From positions 24,401-88,400 of the forward strand of contig QKEH01000019.1 in the NCBI GenBank assembly GCA_003252385.1: a DNA stretch of 64,000 bases. The letters are read 5' to 3'. This document shows, piece by piece, positions 31,030-40,408 of this stretch (positions are counted from its first letter, which is position 1; each line of letters starts with the position of its first letter). The notes under the pieces are model-generated. The model was not told the DNA's origin. It did no database searches and saw only the letters and a list, made by a program, of their open reading frames with translations. A program made the translations under genes and the position numbers. Origin of the DNA: Bacteroidota bacterium (GTDB lineage: Bacteria; Bacteroidota; Bacteroidia; Bacteroidales; UBA10428).

Positions 31030-32483
31030 ATATTTCGCATCTGAACATAGGTATATTGCATTCCCTTATCGGCAAAAACGATGGGGTGTCAATAGTTATT
31101 GATCAAACCGTGCATGCCATGGTGAAGGACATGGGAATTGAGCTGGGGAGCATCTTTTTTTTGGCAGCTCACACCTCACCGCGCTTCAACGCCGAAACCA
31201 ATGATATCTTCTGGCATAAGAACGAGGTACATAAGTCCATTATCCGCAATTTTTGTAAGGAACCTCCCGAAGGTTTCGATGAAATGATTCATGAGAAGGC
31301 CCTCTATGCAAAGGATATCATCAAAAAGTTTGTCCGGAAGAACAATATCGACCTGCTGATCGCCCATAACACCTCCCATCCATACAACTTTATTACTGCG
31401 GTAGGCCTGGGATATTTTATTGAAGAATTACGCGATCAGGGTATAATCTGGCCCAAGGTAATGGTATGGTGGCACGATTCGTTTTTTGAACGCCCCCAGT
31501 TCAGTAACCCCAACCGGGTGATACAAAAGTACCTCAGGTACTTACCCGGCACCGAAATTGACGGGCTGGCGTTTATCAACCAGTCGCAACCCCAACTGGC
31601 CAAAAAACTGTATCAATCCCTAAATCATCCAAGAGTCGATAAGTTTTTCGACAATCGTACCATTGTGGTGCCCAATACCAGCAGTATCGACTGGGAATGG
31701 AAACATCTGGATTGGAACCGGGACACCTTGCATGCACCTCCGGCCGATAACTACAACGATACCTTTCTGCGCGACATTGGGCTGTTGGGCGAAATAGAAA
31801 AGCGGGGCTACACCCTCGAAAATACCCTGATTCTTCTTCAGCACACCCGGGTAGTGCCCCGGAAGAAGATCGAAGTGGCTGTCGATTTTGCCTTCGAGCT
31901 GGAAGCACGTTTTAAGGTGGATGGAAACCGGAAATGTGTGGTATTGCTGGTTAGCGGGCATTCGGGCGACGAGCAGGTGGAATACAAAACCTTTCTTCAG
32001 GAGCATTATGAAAAAATGTGTTCCGCGCACCCCGATTACGAGGTTGTACTCCTGTTTGGCGAACATCGGATTTTAAGCCACCGTGATATCATTGTAGATA
32101 AAAAATACTATAATTTTTACGAGGTGCCCGCTATTGTTGCGGCGCACGGCGGTATGGGTACCTATTTCAGCGAAATTGAAGGTTTTGGAAACAACCTTCT
32201 CGAAATGGTTTCTTTTGGGCTTCCCGTGGCCATAAACCGGTACGATGTATATGCCTCCGATATTGCGCCCTACGGTTTTCAGTTCCCTTCCGTAACCAAC
32301 TGCCAACTTACCGGTGAGGTGGTGGATGAATCGTATCGGGTACTCACCCATATGCAGGCTCGCAACCAAATGGTGAAACATAATTTAGAGGTACTGCACC
32401 GTAAATTGGATCATAAGATTATTGCCGAAAAACTTAAGCCATTGATAATGAAAATGTTTACGCGGATATTAAATATGGAATAG
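31026..32483 (+). CDS. Glycosyltransferase (GT4-like)
   Basis: 485 aa; NIGILHSLIGKNDGVSIVIDQTVHAMV, LLIAHNTSHPYNFITAVGLGYF, YFSEIEGFGNNLLEMVSFGLPVAINRYDVYASDIAPYGF; ATGA overlap with the HAD gene. Confidence 0.8.
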   Translation: MNISHLNIGILHSLIGKNDGVSIVIDQTVHAMVKDMGIELGSIFFLAAHTSPRFNAETNDIFWHKNEVHKSIIRNFCKEPPEGFDEMIHEKALYAKDIIKKFVRKNNIDLLIAHNTSHPYNFITAVGLGYFIEELRDQGIIWPKVMVWWHDSFFERPQFSNPNRVIQKYLRYLPGTEIDGLAFINQSQPQLAKKLYQSLNHPRVDKFFDNRTIVVPNTSSIDWEWKHLDWNRDTLHAPPADNYNDTFLRDIGLLGEIEKRGYTLENTLILLQHTRVVPRKKIEVAVDFAFELEARFKVDGNRKCVVLLVSGHSGDEQVEYKTFLQEHYEKMCSAHPDYEVVLLFGEHRILSHRDIIVDKKYYNFYEVPAIVAAHGGMGTYFSEIEGFGNNLLEMVSFGLPVAINRYDVYASDIAPYGFQFPSVTNCQLTGEVVDESYRVLTHMQARNQMVKHNLEVLHRKLDHKIIAEKLKPLIMKMFTRILNME

Positions 32484-32513
32484 TTTCAAGTAGTTAACCA
32501 AATACGATACCCT

Positions 32514-33725
32514 ATGGGCGACTTTTATCAAGATGGTGTGGTGACCACACTGCATAATTTACACAACCGGTCGTACGAGGAGTTGGAGCAGAAAATGCTC
32601 CACTTCTCAAAAAAACGACCCATGTCCCTAATTCTTCCTTGTTTGTACTCCGAACTGCAGGGGCCGGCTTTGGGAAACATTATTGATGAACTGGTAAAGG
32701 TACCCTATCTGGAAGAAATCATCATTGGACTCGACAAGGCCACCAGGGAAGAGTTTGAACATGCCAAGAAGTATTTTGGCCGACTGCGAACCCACCATCG
32801 TATCCTTTGGAACGACGGGCCACGCATGAGAGCCTTGGATGATCTTCTGGTACAGGAAAACATAGCTCCCAGCGAAATGGGTAAAGGGCGCAATGCCTGG
32901 TACTGTTTTGGATATTTTAACGCCTCGGCCCGTTCCGAGGCAGTGGCTTTGCACGACTGCGATATTGTGACCTACTCCAGGCACATGCTGGCTCGTCTTT
33001 TCTATCCGGTAGTTGACCCTACCTTTAACTATAAGTTTTGTAAAGGCTACTACTACCGAGCCGATGATAAAAAACTGAACGGGCGTGTGGTTCGCCTCTT
33101 GGTTACTCCGCTGTTACGGACCTTGAAACGTTTCTTCGGAAACGACAGCTACCTCGAATATCTGGATAGTTTTCGTTACCCGCTGGCCGGCGAGTTCAGC
33201 ATGCGGGCCGATGTAACCAAAACCATTCGCATACCCAGCGACTGGAGCCTGGAAATCGGAATTCTCACCGAAGTGATGCGAACCAATGCCATTGGACGAA
33301 TCTGTCAGGTCGATATTGCCGACCGCTACGATCACAAGCACCAGGAACTCTCCGAAGCCGATTCCAATGCCGGGCTTTCCCGGATGAGTACTGAAATTTC
33401 GCGTGCCATTTTTGCCAAGCTGGCCACTAATGGAGTTGTGTTTTCCCGGGGACTGATTCGATCCATCAAGGCTTCGTACTATCGCACCGCACTCGACTTT
33501 CTCGATCAGTATCAATCCGATGCGGTTATTAACGGGCTCAGTTTGGATCGCCATGTGGAAGAACAGGCGATAGATATGTTTGCCATCAATGTGTACCGTG
33601 CCGGTGAAATGTTTCTCGATAATCCGATGATGGTACCCACGGTGCCCAGTTGGAAGCGGGTCATCAGTGCCATTCCTGACATGTACAACCGTCTGCTTGA
33701 GGCCGTGGAGGTAGACAATGCCTGA
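32514..33725 (+). CDS. gpgS: GT81-like glucosyl-3-phosphoglycerate synthase
   Basis: GDFYQDGVVTTLHNLHNRSYEELEQKM...KKRPMSLILPCLYSELQGPALGNIIDEL.KVPYLEEIIIGLDKATREEFEHAKKYF...VALHDCDIVTYSRHMLARL, as I recall for GpgS-type enzymes. Confidence 0.75.
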   Translation: MGDFYQDGVVTTLHNLHNRSYEELEQKMLHFSKKRPMSLILPCLYSELQGPALGNIIDELVKVPYLEEIIIGLDKATREEFEHAKKYFGRLRTHHRILWNDGPRMRALDDLLVQENIAPSEMGKGRNAWYCFGYFNASARSEAVALHDCDIVTYSRHMLARLFYPVVDPTFNYKFCKGYYYRADDKKLNGRVVRLLVTPLLRTLKRFFGNDSYLEYLDSFRYPLAGEFSMRADVTKTIRIPSDWSLEIGILTEVMRTNAIGRICQVDIADRYDHKHQELSEADSNAGLSRMSTEISRAIFAKLATNGVVFSRGLIRSIKASYYRTALDFLDQYQSDAVINGLSLDRHVEEQAIDMFAINVYRAGEMFLDNPMMVPTVPSWKRVISAIPDMYNRLLEAVEVDNA

Positions 33726-33772
33726 CGGGCGTATAGGCATGAAATACTATGAATTTGTAAAGCCAACACCTC

Positions 33773-35461
33773 ATGAGTACCGATCAATTTACCCGTCAGA
33801 TACAATACCGCTTGTGCCGCATTTATGGTGAAATGCCTCTTGCTTTGCCCCGTTTGGAGGCTTTCATTCAGCGGGTGGTTCAGGTAAGAGATCGCATGGT
33901 ATCCAAAGGAGAAAAATGGACGGAAAAGGATGTGGTTTTAATCACCTATGGCGATAGCATTCAGGAGGATGGAAAAAAACCACTCCAAACCCTAAACGAT
34001 TTTCTGGTCAAATTTGTGGGAAACGCCGTGAGCCATGTCCATTTGTTGCCTTTTTTTCCTTATAGTTCCGACGATGGTTTTTCGGTGATCGATTATAAAA
34101 TGGTCGACCCCCGGTTGGGTAACTGGGATGATATCCGTGCATTGGGTAAAAACTATCACCTGATGTTCGATTTGGTAATTAACCATGTATCGCAGCACAG
34201 TGAGTGGTTTCAGAATTACCTGCAGGGCAAGCATCCGGGTAGCGGTTATTTTATAGAAGCGGATCCGGCTACCGATCTTTCCTGTGTGGTGCGGCCCCGC
34301 AGCCTGCCCTTGCTAACTGCTTTTTCTACTCCGCAAGGACAAAAGCATGTTTGGACCACCTTTAGTGCCGATCAGATCGATCTGAATTTCTCGAATCCCG
34401 AAGTATTGCTTGCCATGATGGAGGTATTTCTTTTTTATCTGGAAAAGGGAGCACGGATAGTTCGGCTCGATGCCATTGCGTTTTTATGGAAGACTGCGGG
34501 TACCAACTGTTTGCATTTGCCCCAAACCCACGAGGTGGTCAAACTCATGCGCGACATTTCGAATTTTATCGACCCTGCAATTCTTCTGCTTACCGAAACC
34601 AATGTGCCGCATTGGGAGAATATCAGCTATTTTGGACAAGGCGACGAGGCTGCTATGGTTTATCAGTTCAGCCTGCCACCCATGTTGTTGCATGCGTTGT
34701 ACCGTGGAACCTCGTCGTATCTGAATACCTGGGCGCAAAGCGTGTCGGAAGCACCTCCGGGATGTACCTACTTTAATTTTACGGCATCGCACGATGGTAT
34801 TGGGGTGCGGCCATTGGAAGGTCTTTTGCCATATGACGAAATCGTAAAATTAGCTGATGCTATGAAGGATTCGGGAGGCATGGTAGGCACCAAACGAAAC
34901 GGTGATGGGAGCGATAGTCCCTACGAAATTAATATAACCTACTTTGATGCTATGGCGCGAACGGTGCATGGGGAAACAGAGTGGCAGCAGCAACGCTTTT
35001 TATGCTCTCAAACCCTGATGATGGCTTTTAAAGGACTGCCTGCTTTTTACATACACAGTTTGCTGGCAACACCCAATAATTACCAGGGAGTCAAAGAAAC
35101 AGGGACGCCACGAACCATTAACCGCAGAAAATGGCAGGCCGATGAACTGTTTTCGTTACTGGATGGTTCCGGTCCGCACGCCTTTATTCTTAAGGAAATG
35201 CTTCGCCGGATGGGTCTCCGCAAAACGCTCCGCGATTTCCATCCCGATGCCTCTCAGGAGGTGGTGTTCGTGGATGATGAACTTTTTTGCATGAGGCGGG
35301 GCAGCGGCATAATTGTGCTTGCTAATTTAACTGCGCACCACAAACCGCTTTCCATCCTGCTAAAGCCCCTGGGAGGATCCAATAAACGTGATGTGCTTAC
35401 CGATAGGCCTATTCACGACATTCCGGTCCTGGCTCCCTATCAGGTGTGTTGGTTGCTGTAA
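33773..35461 (+). CDS. GH13_18 sugar phosphorylase (sucrose phosphorylase / glucosylglycerate phosphorylase-like)
   Basis: 562 aa; VSHVHLLPFFPYSSDDGFSVIDYKMVDPRLGNWDDI, ARIVRLDAIAFLWKTAGTNCLHLPQTHEVVKLMRD, LLTETNVPHWENISYFGQGDEAAMVYQFSLPP, NFTASHDGIGVRPLEG. Confidence 0.88.
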   Translation: MSTDQFTRQIQYRLCRIYGEMPLALPRLEAFIQRVVQVRDRMVSKGEKWTEKDVVLITYGDSIQEDGKKPLQTLNDFLVKFVGNAVSHVHLLPFFPYSSDDGFSVIDYKMVDPRLGNWDDIRALGKNYHLMFDLVINHVSQHSEWFQNYLQGKHPGSGYFIEADPATDLSCVVRPRSLPLLTAFSTPQGQKHVWTTFSADQIDLNFSNPEVLLAMMEVFLFYLEKGARIVRLDAIAFLWKTAGTNCLHLPQTHEVVKLMRDISNFIDPAILLLTETNVPHWENISYFGQGDEAAMVYQFSLPPMLLHALYRGTSSYLNTWAQSVSEAPPGCTYFNFTASHDGIGVRPLEGLLPYDEIVKLADAMKDSGGMVGTKRNGDGSDSPYEINITYFDAMARTVHGETEWQQQRFLCSQTLMMAFKGLPAFYIHSLLATPNNYQGVKETGTPRTINRRKWQADELFSLLDGSGPHAFILKEMLRRMGLRKTLRDFHPDASQEVVFVDDELFCMRRGSGIIVLANLTAHHKPLSILLKPLGGSNKRDVLTDRPIHDIPVLAPYQVCWLL

Positions 35462-35467
35462 AGCAAA

Positions 35468-35507
35468 CTGCCCGCAAAACCCGGATTCGGTTTTGCGGGC
35501 AGCTTTT
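35468..35507. terminator. Bidirectional intrinsic terminator between convergent genes
   Basis: Perfect 14-bp arms CTGCCCGCAAAACC / GGTTTTGCGGGCAG, 7-nt loop, CTTTT on the plus side, AAAG on the other. Confidence 0.85.
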
Positions 35508-35531
35508 GAAGAAGTTCTGTTTAACTATTCC

Positions 35532-36062
35532 CTACACCGACATGTCGAGCAACGAACGGCTGATTCCCAGGTTCTGTTGGCGGGCACATTCCTCATTTAT
35601 CTTAAACTTAAGCTTGTCATCTTTAAAAACAAATTCAATGGTTGCTCCCGAATCGGTGGCTCCCTCGCGTTCGCCCACAATCAGGGTCGAGCGGTTACCC
35701 AGGTCGGCTTTCAGCTGGCCTATTTTTCCGGAGTTGTACGAAGGGACAAATACTACCTGGCACTGAGCTGCTTCGGTACTTGATTTTATTCTTTGAATCA
35801 CAATTTTTCGGGTTCCCACCGTACGATTGCTGGTGTAACTTAATAGTTGGGGGAAAATATCTGAATTTCCGTACACACCAATTACAAAATCACCCTGGTT
35901 AGAAGCTTCCGGCCAATTAACATGACGGAGGAAATTATAAATGAACATAGCCTCCATATTGGCCAGGTTTGCGGTTGCATGAGCCTGCGTACTAAACAAT
36001 AAGGTGATTGCAAGTGTTGGTAAAATTGTTCTGAGTTTCATATTGCCAGGTTTATTTAACAT
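35532..36062 (-). CDS. YfiR/HmsC family (DUF4154) periplasmic protein
   Basis: Signal peptide; MEAMFIYNFLRHVNWPEASNQGDFVIGVYGNSDIFPQLLSYTSNRTVGTRKIVIQRIKS...CQVVFVPSYNSGKIGQL. The start may be at the internal MKLRTILP. Confidence 0.85.
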   Translation of the reverse strand: MLNKPGNMKLRTILPTLAITLLFSTQAHATANLANMEAMFIYNFLRHVNWPEASNQGDFVIGVYGNSDIFPQLLSYTSNRTVGTRKIVIQRIKSSTEAAQCQVVFVPSYNSGKIGQLKADLGNRSTLIVGEREGATDSGATIEFVFKDDKLKFKINEECARQQNLGISRSLLDMSV

Positions 36063-36317
36063 TTGTAATGAGGTTGTTAAAAGAGTTAGTTTAGGCTCAT
36101 TTACGTCGACAGCAATAAAAAGTTGCTATAGATCACTTAATATAGGTGATGCTACTCACCTCAATGATCCCTTTCAATGGTTCTGTCAGGATATTGATGT
36201 TCTGTTTCGCGTAATTCGTCAAAACAAAAAAAACTTGAATTTTAGAGTGTTCCATGGAATTTCTACCTTTATCTAACAGGACACGCGAGTTCAATCGATT
36301 GGAAATGTGATGAATAA

Positions 36318-37463
36318 ATGGCCATGAATATAGTTATTGCACCGGATAAGTTTAAAGACAGCCTGACCGGATTACAGGTAGGCGAGGCATTTGAGCGGGG
36401 AGTTCGTCGTTTTAATCCGCAGATGGAAATACGAATACTACCCATGGCGGATGGGGGCGAAGGAACTGTGCAAGCATTGGTAGATGCAACCCGGGGCGAA
36501 ATCAGGAGGGCAAGGGTGCACAATCCCTTAATGAAGCCTGTCGAAGCCTGCTACGGGATACTGGGAGATGGGACAACGGCAGTTATCGAAATGGCCGCCG
36601 CATCGGGAATCGGATTGCTGAGACCGGAGGAACGTAATCCCTGGTTAACGACTACGTATGGTACGGGCGAATTAATCCTGCAAGCTTTAAATTCCGGATG
36701 CCGCCGAATTATTATGGGAATAGGAGGTAGTGCAACCAACGATTGCGGGGTGGGAATGGCACAAGCTCTGGGCATTCGATTTACCAATTCGGTAGGTGAT
36801 GAAGTTCCGCACGGAGGTGGTGGACTGGGAGCCATTCATTCCATTGATATCTCGGGTTGTGATGCCCGAGTTGCAGAAACCGAATTTTTGGTTGCCTGCG
36901 ATGTTTCGAATGTGCTTTCGGGGCCAAACGGTGCTTCGCAGGTATATGGCTCTCAAAAAGGAGCCAGCGAGGCTATGGTTCTTCAACTGGATGCTCATTT
37001 GGCTCATGTGGGCCAGTTAATTGAGTATCAGCTCGGGATGAATGTGGCCAACGTTCCCGGAACTGGTGCAGCCGGAGGATTGGGAGCCGGGTTAATGGCA
37101 TTTACCAACGCTCGGTTGCAGCCTGGTTTTGAAATGGTTAGTCAAATAACACGATTGGAAGAGGAGATCCGTAAGGCCGATTTGGTCATTACCGGAGAAG
37201 GTAAAATAGATCGGCAAACCCAATATGGAAAAACTCCCCTGGGAGTGGCTCGCCTGGCCAGGAAACACAACAAACCGGTGGTGGCTATTGCCGGCACCCT
37301 GGGCGAAGGGTATACCCAGTTATTTTCGTATGGCTTCGATGGTATTTATTCCATTATAGATCAACCTATGGACTTGGAGGAAGCCTTGCGGACCGCACCG
37401 GAGCGAATTGAGCGTTTGGCAGAATCGCTCATGAGAACCTGGGAAGCTTTCCGTAAACATTGA
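36318..37463 (+). CDS. Glycerate kinase (GlxK/GarK family)
   Basis: MNIVIAPDKFKDSLTGLQVGEAFERGVRR, LPMADGGEGTVQALVDATRGE, MGIGGSATNDCGVGMAQALG, ADLVITGEGKIDRQTQYGKTPLGVA. Confidence 0.95.
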   Translation: MAMNIVIAPDKFKDSLTGLQVGEAFERGVRRFNPQMEIRILPMADGGEGTVQALVDATRGEIRRARVHNPLMKPVEACYGILGDGTTAVIEMAAASGIGLLRPEERNPWLTTTYGTGELILQALNSGCRRIIMGIGGSATNDCGVGMAQALGIRFTNSVGDEVPHGGGGLGAIHSIDISGCDARVAETEFLVACDVSNVLSGPNGASQVYGSQKGASEAMVLQLDAHLAHVGQLIEYQLGMNVANVPGTGAAGGLGAGLMAFTNARLQPGFEMVSQITRLEEEIRKADLVITGEGKIDRQTQYGKTPLGVARLARKHNKPVVAIAGTLGEGYTQLFSYGFDGIYSIIDQPMDLEEALRTAPERIERLAESLMRTWEAFRKH

Positions 37464-37523
37464 TTTAAAGCTGGTTTTATAGGGGAGGTGCTTTTATTGA
37501 TCCTTTCAATGGAATCCATAAAT

Positions 37524-37559
37524 GATAAAGGGACTAACAACGAGGTTAATCCCTTTATC
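37524..37559. terminator. Inverted repeat, possible terminator after the glycerate kinase gene
   Basis: Perfect 10-bp arms GATAAAGGGA / TCCCTTTATC; poor T-tract. Confidence 0.45.
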
Positions 37560-37611
37560 ATAACGCAGGTTAGCTCATTTAAAATATAAATAGTCCCCTT
37601 AGATTTCAATC

Positions 37612-38322
37612 TTAATCTCTTCTGCCCAGCAGTAAAAATAAATAGTAAAGTAACGAAGCCAACGAAGCTAACGCGGCTACAACGTAGGTGTAGGCTGCCC
37701 ATTTTAGTGCATCTTTGGCCTGGGAATGATTGGAATAGTTGGTTACCCCGCTGTTGCTAAGCCAGGCCAGGGCACGTCGGCTGGCATCAATTTCCACAGG
37801 CAGGGTAATAAAAGCAAACAGGGTAAAAACTCCGTAACAGATTACAAAAATGAGTAGCGCCAGATTTATTGGAAGTATATTTCCGGCAAAAATGGCTCCG
37901 AAGAACATCAGTGTAAAAATGGTATTGAGCACCTGAGCGCTCACATTTTGGATGGGTACCATAGCGGATCGCAGTTGCAGGGGGGCATAGGCACGTGCAT
38001 GTTGTACGGCATGTCCGGTTTCGTGTGCTGCCACAGCCGCTGCCGAAACGTTTTGGCCATAATATACATCGTGGCTTAGCGCAATGGTTTTTTTGGCAGG
38101 GTTGTAATGATCGGATAGCTGCCCCTCGGTGGGAACAATATTTACATCGTAAATTCCATGATCGTGCAGCATCTGCTGTGCTACATCGCGACCGCTCATA
38201 CCCCGGTTGATACCAATCAGCGAGTATTTTTTAAATCGCGACTTGAGTTGAGAACTAATCAGCCAGCTGATTAGCGCAAATATTCCAAAAATTACTAAAT
38301 GTCCCAGTCCCATACTATTCAT
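37612..38322 (-). CDS. YugP-family zinc metallopeptidase (membrane)
   Basis: AAVAAHETGHAVQHARAYAPLQLRSAMVP with several TM helices. Confidence 0.9.
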   Translation of the reverse strand: MNSMGLGHLVIFGIFALISWLISSQLKSRFKKYSLIGINRGMSGRDVAQQMLHDHGIYDVNIVPTEGQLSDHYNPAKKTIALSHDVYYGQNVSAAAVAAHETGHAVQHARAYAPLQLRSAMVPIQNVSAQVLNTIFTLMFFGAIFAGNILPINLALLIFVICYGVFTLFAFITLPVEIDASRRALAWLSNSGVTNYSNHSQAKDALKWAAYTYVVAALASLASLLYYLFLLLGRRD

Positions 38323-38520
38323 CTTTTAAGTTCGAAGTTGCTAGTACAAAATAATTGCCAAAAAGTGAATGGCCCGAAAGGCTGTCAAAGTGGCACTTAG
38401 CAGTACGGTTGTCTGTGGAGAGGAACGCATTTTGGTAAAAAGCGCCGAAAAATTTGGAAGGACAAAAATGTTCAGTATATTTGCACCACCAAAAACAAGA
38501 CACTCAGTATAACGATATAT

Positions 38521-38593
<73 letters not shown>

Positions 38594-38600
38594 CTCAGAT

Positions 38601-38636
38601 AACCCTTGAAAACTCATGTTTTCAAGGGTTTTTTAT
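38601..38636 (+). terminator. Intrinsic terminator downstream of tRNA-fMet
   Basis: Perfect 12-bp arms AACCCTTGAAAA / TTTTCAAGGGTT then TTTTATTT. Confidence 0.9.
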
Positions 38637-38759
38637 TTCGTGCGGCACGGAAGTTTCCCAAATTAGCAGCATATTTTGCGAAAAGTATCAAATAGGATGG
38701 TGTGGAATCATTCTATTGTTAATTTTGGTTGTTAGGTATATTAATATGATGTTAGTCGA

Positions 38760-39410
38760 ATGACCCTCTCAAGCTCTGTAACGGATACCAAGCAAAGCTG
38801 CATTCATTACTACGATGAGCGTCATGCGGCGTATCTGAATGATTTTTCGGATGAGCTGGAGCGAAAACCGTATGACCGGAATTTTCTAAACCGATTCACC
38901 AACCTGTTGGCGCCGGCATCGCGTGTTTTGGATGTTGGGTGCAGTTCTGCAGCGCAACAAGCTCGCTTTCTGCACGACAAGGGTTTTAGGGTAACCAGTA
39001 TCGATTTATCCGGGGCTTGCATATCTACCGCAAAACACCATTTCAAGGGAATAGAATTCCTTCAGATGGATATGACTCAAATGTCATTCTGCGATGAGGC
39101 ATTTTCTGCCATTGTGGCGTTCTATTCCATAATTCATATTACCAACGAACAGCTTCCAGTCCTTTTTGATCATCTTAATCGGGTTTTGCAGCCCGGTGGA
39201 AAACTTGCTCTTTCGGTGCATGCGGGCGACTTCTACGGCTATTACCAGGAAAATGAAATTCCGGTATTCTATCGTACCTTTTCACAGGAGGAGCTGCTGT
39301 ACCTACTCAGTCAGTCGGGTTTTCAACTCCTCGAAATGGATCAGCGCCCACCACTGTACGATTTTGAGTTCCCGTCGGAACGCATCTATGTACTGGCTGA
39401 AAAACCCTGA
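38760..39410 (+). CDS. Class I SAM-dependent methyltransferase
   Basis: SRVLDVGCSSAAQQARFLHDKGFRVTSIDLSGACISTAKHHF...FCDEAFSAIVAFYSIIHITNEQLP. Confidence 0.88.
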   Translation: MTLSSSVTDTKQSCIHYYDERHAAYLNDFSDELERKPYDRNFLNRFTNLLAPASRVLDVGCSSAAQQARFLHDKGFRVTSIDLSGACISTAKHHFKGIEFLQMDMTQMSFCDEAFSAIVAFYSIIHITNEQLPVLFDHLNRVLQPGGKLALSVHAGDFYGYYQENEIPVFYRTFSQEELLYLLSQSGFQLLEMDQRPPLYDFEFPSERIYVLAEKP

Positions 39411-39507
39411 CAGATTACAGACTCTTCTTTTGCCGGTTTCATGGTTAATAAACTCTCGCCCCTTTGTGTTGTCATTCTTGTTATATTTGCCAAACCGATA
39501 GTGAATT

Positions 39508-40377
39508 ATGGAAAAAATTACCAAAGACAAACAATGGTTACTCTCGAAACTGAAATATAAGTATCGTTTGAGTATTTATCGCGATCAGACCTATGAGGAA
39601 GTGCTGAATCTTATTCTTTCAAGAATGAATGTTTTGGCTTGGGGGGGATTGATCGTATTTGTGTTTCTGGCTCTTATCATTTCCATTATTGTGTATACTC
39701 CGGTGCGGGAGTTTATTCCCGGATATCCCGATGAAAACACCATTTTAAACAGCATCTCGAATAAGCAGCGGCTCGATTCGCTGGAACTGGAACTTAACCG
39801 ACGCGACAAGTACCTGAATAACCTGAACCGGATTATTGCCGGCGAAGAACCGGAAAATTACGATAATGCCGGAGATACCAACCAGAACTACGACGATATC
39901 ACTTTTACCCGTTCGGCCGAGGACTCTCTGTTACGAGCGTATATTGAAGAAAACGAACGTTTCAGTATTGATGAGAATCCCAGGCCGGTGCATGTTGGGG
40001 GTATCTCACAAATGCACTTTTTCCCTCCGGTGAAGGGCTTGGTTACCAACTCGTACAGTGCCGGGGATAGCCACTACGGCACCGATGTGGTGGCTGCTGC
40101 CAACGAAATTGTTAAAGCTACCCTGGATGGTACCATTGTTATGGCCACCTGGACGATAGAAACCGGTTGGGTAATTCAAATTCAGCACGATAATAACCTG
40201 ATATCTACCTATAAGCACAATGCCGAGCTACTCAAAAAGGCCGGTGATTATGTAAAGGCCGGCGAAGCCATCGCTATTATTGGCAATTCGGGCGAGTTTA
40301 CCACCGGGCCGCATCTTCACTTTGAATTATGGTACAAGGGTATGGCGTTAAACCCCGAAGATTATATCTCTTTTTAA
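39508..40377 (+). CDS. M23 family metallopeptidase (membrane-anchored LytM)
   Basis: TM helix, then HYGTDVVAAANEIVKATLDGTIVMATWTIETGWVIQIQHDNNLISTYKHN...GEFTTGPHLHFELWYKG. Confidence 0.92.
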   Translation: MEKITKDKQWLLSKLKYKYRLSIYRDQTYEEVLNLILSRMNVLAWGGLIVFVFLALIISIIVYTPVREFIPGYPDENTILNSISNKQRLDSLELELNRRDKYLNNLNRIIAGEEPENYDNAGDTNQNYDDITFTRSAEDSLLRAYIEENERFSIDENPRPVHVGGISQMHFFPPVKGLVTNSYSAGDSHYGTDVVAAANEIVKATLDGTIVMATWTIETGWVIQIQHDNNLISTYKHNAELLKKAGDYVKAGEAIAIIGNSGEFTTGPHLHFELWYKGMALNPEDYISF

Positions 40378-40408
40378 CAACCGGGCACAGTTTAAACCGT
40401 GAAAAGGA

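Noticed and set aside
36063-36317. Short ORF 36004..36276 upstream of the glycerate kinase gene
   Set aside because: Starts antisense to the YfiR-like gene and continues into A/T-rich intergenic DNA; no coding evidence.
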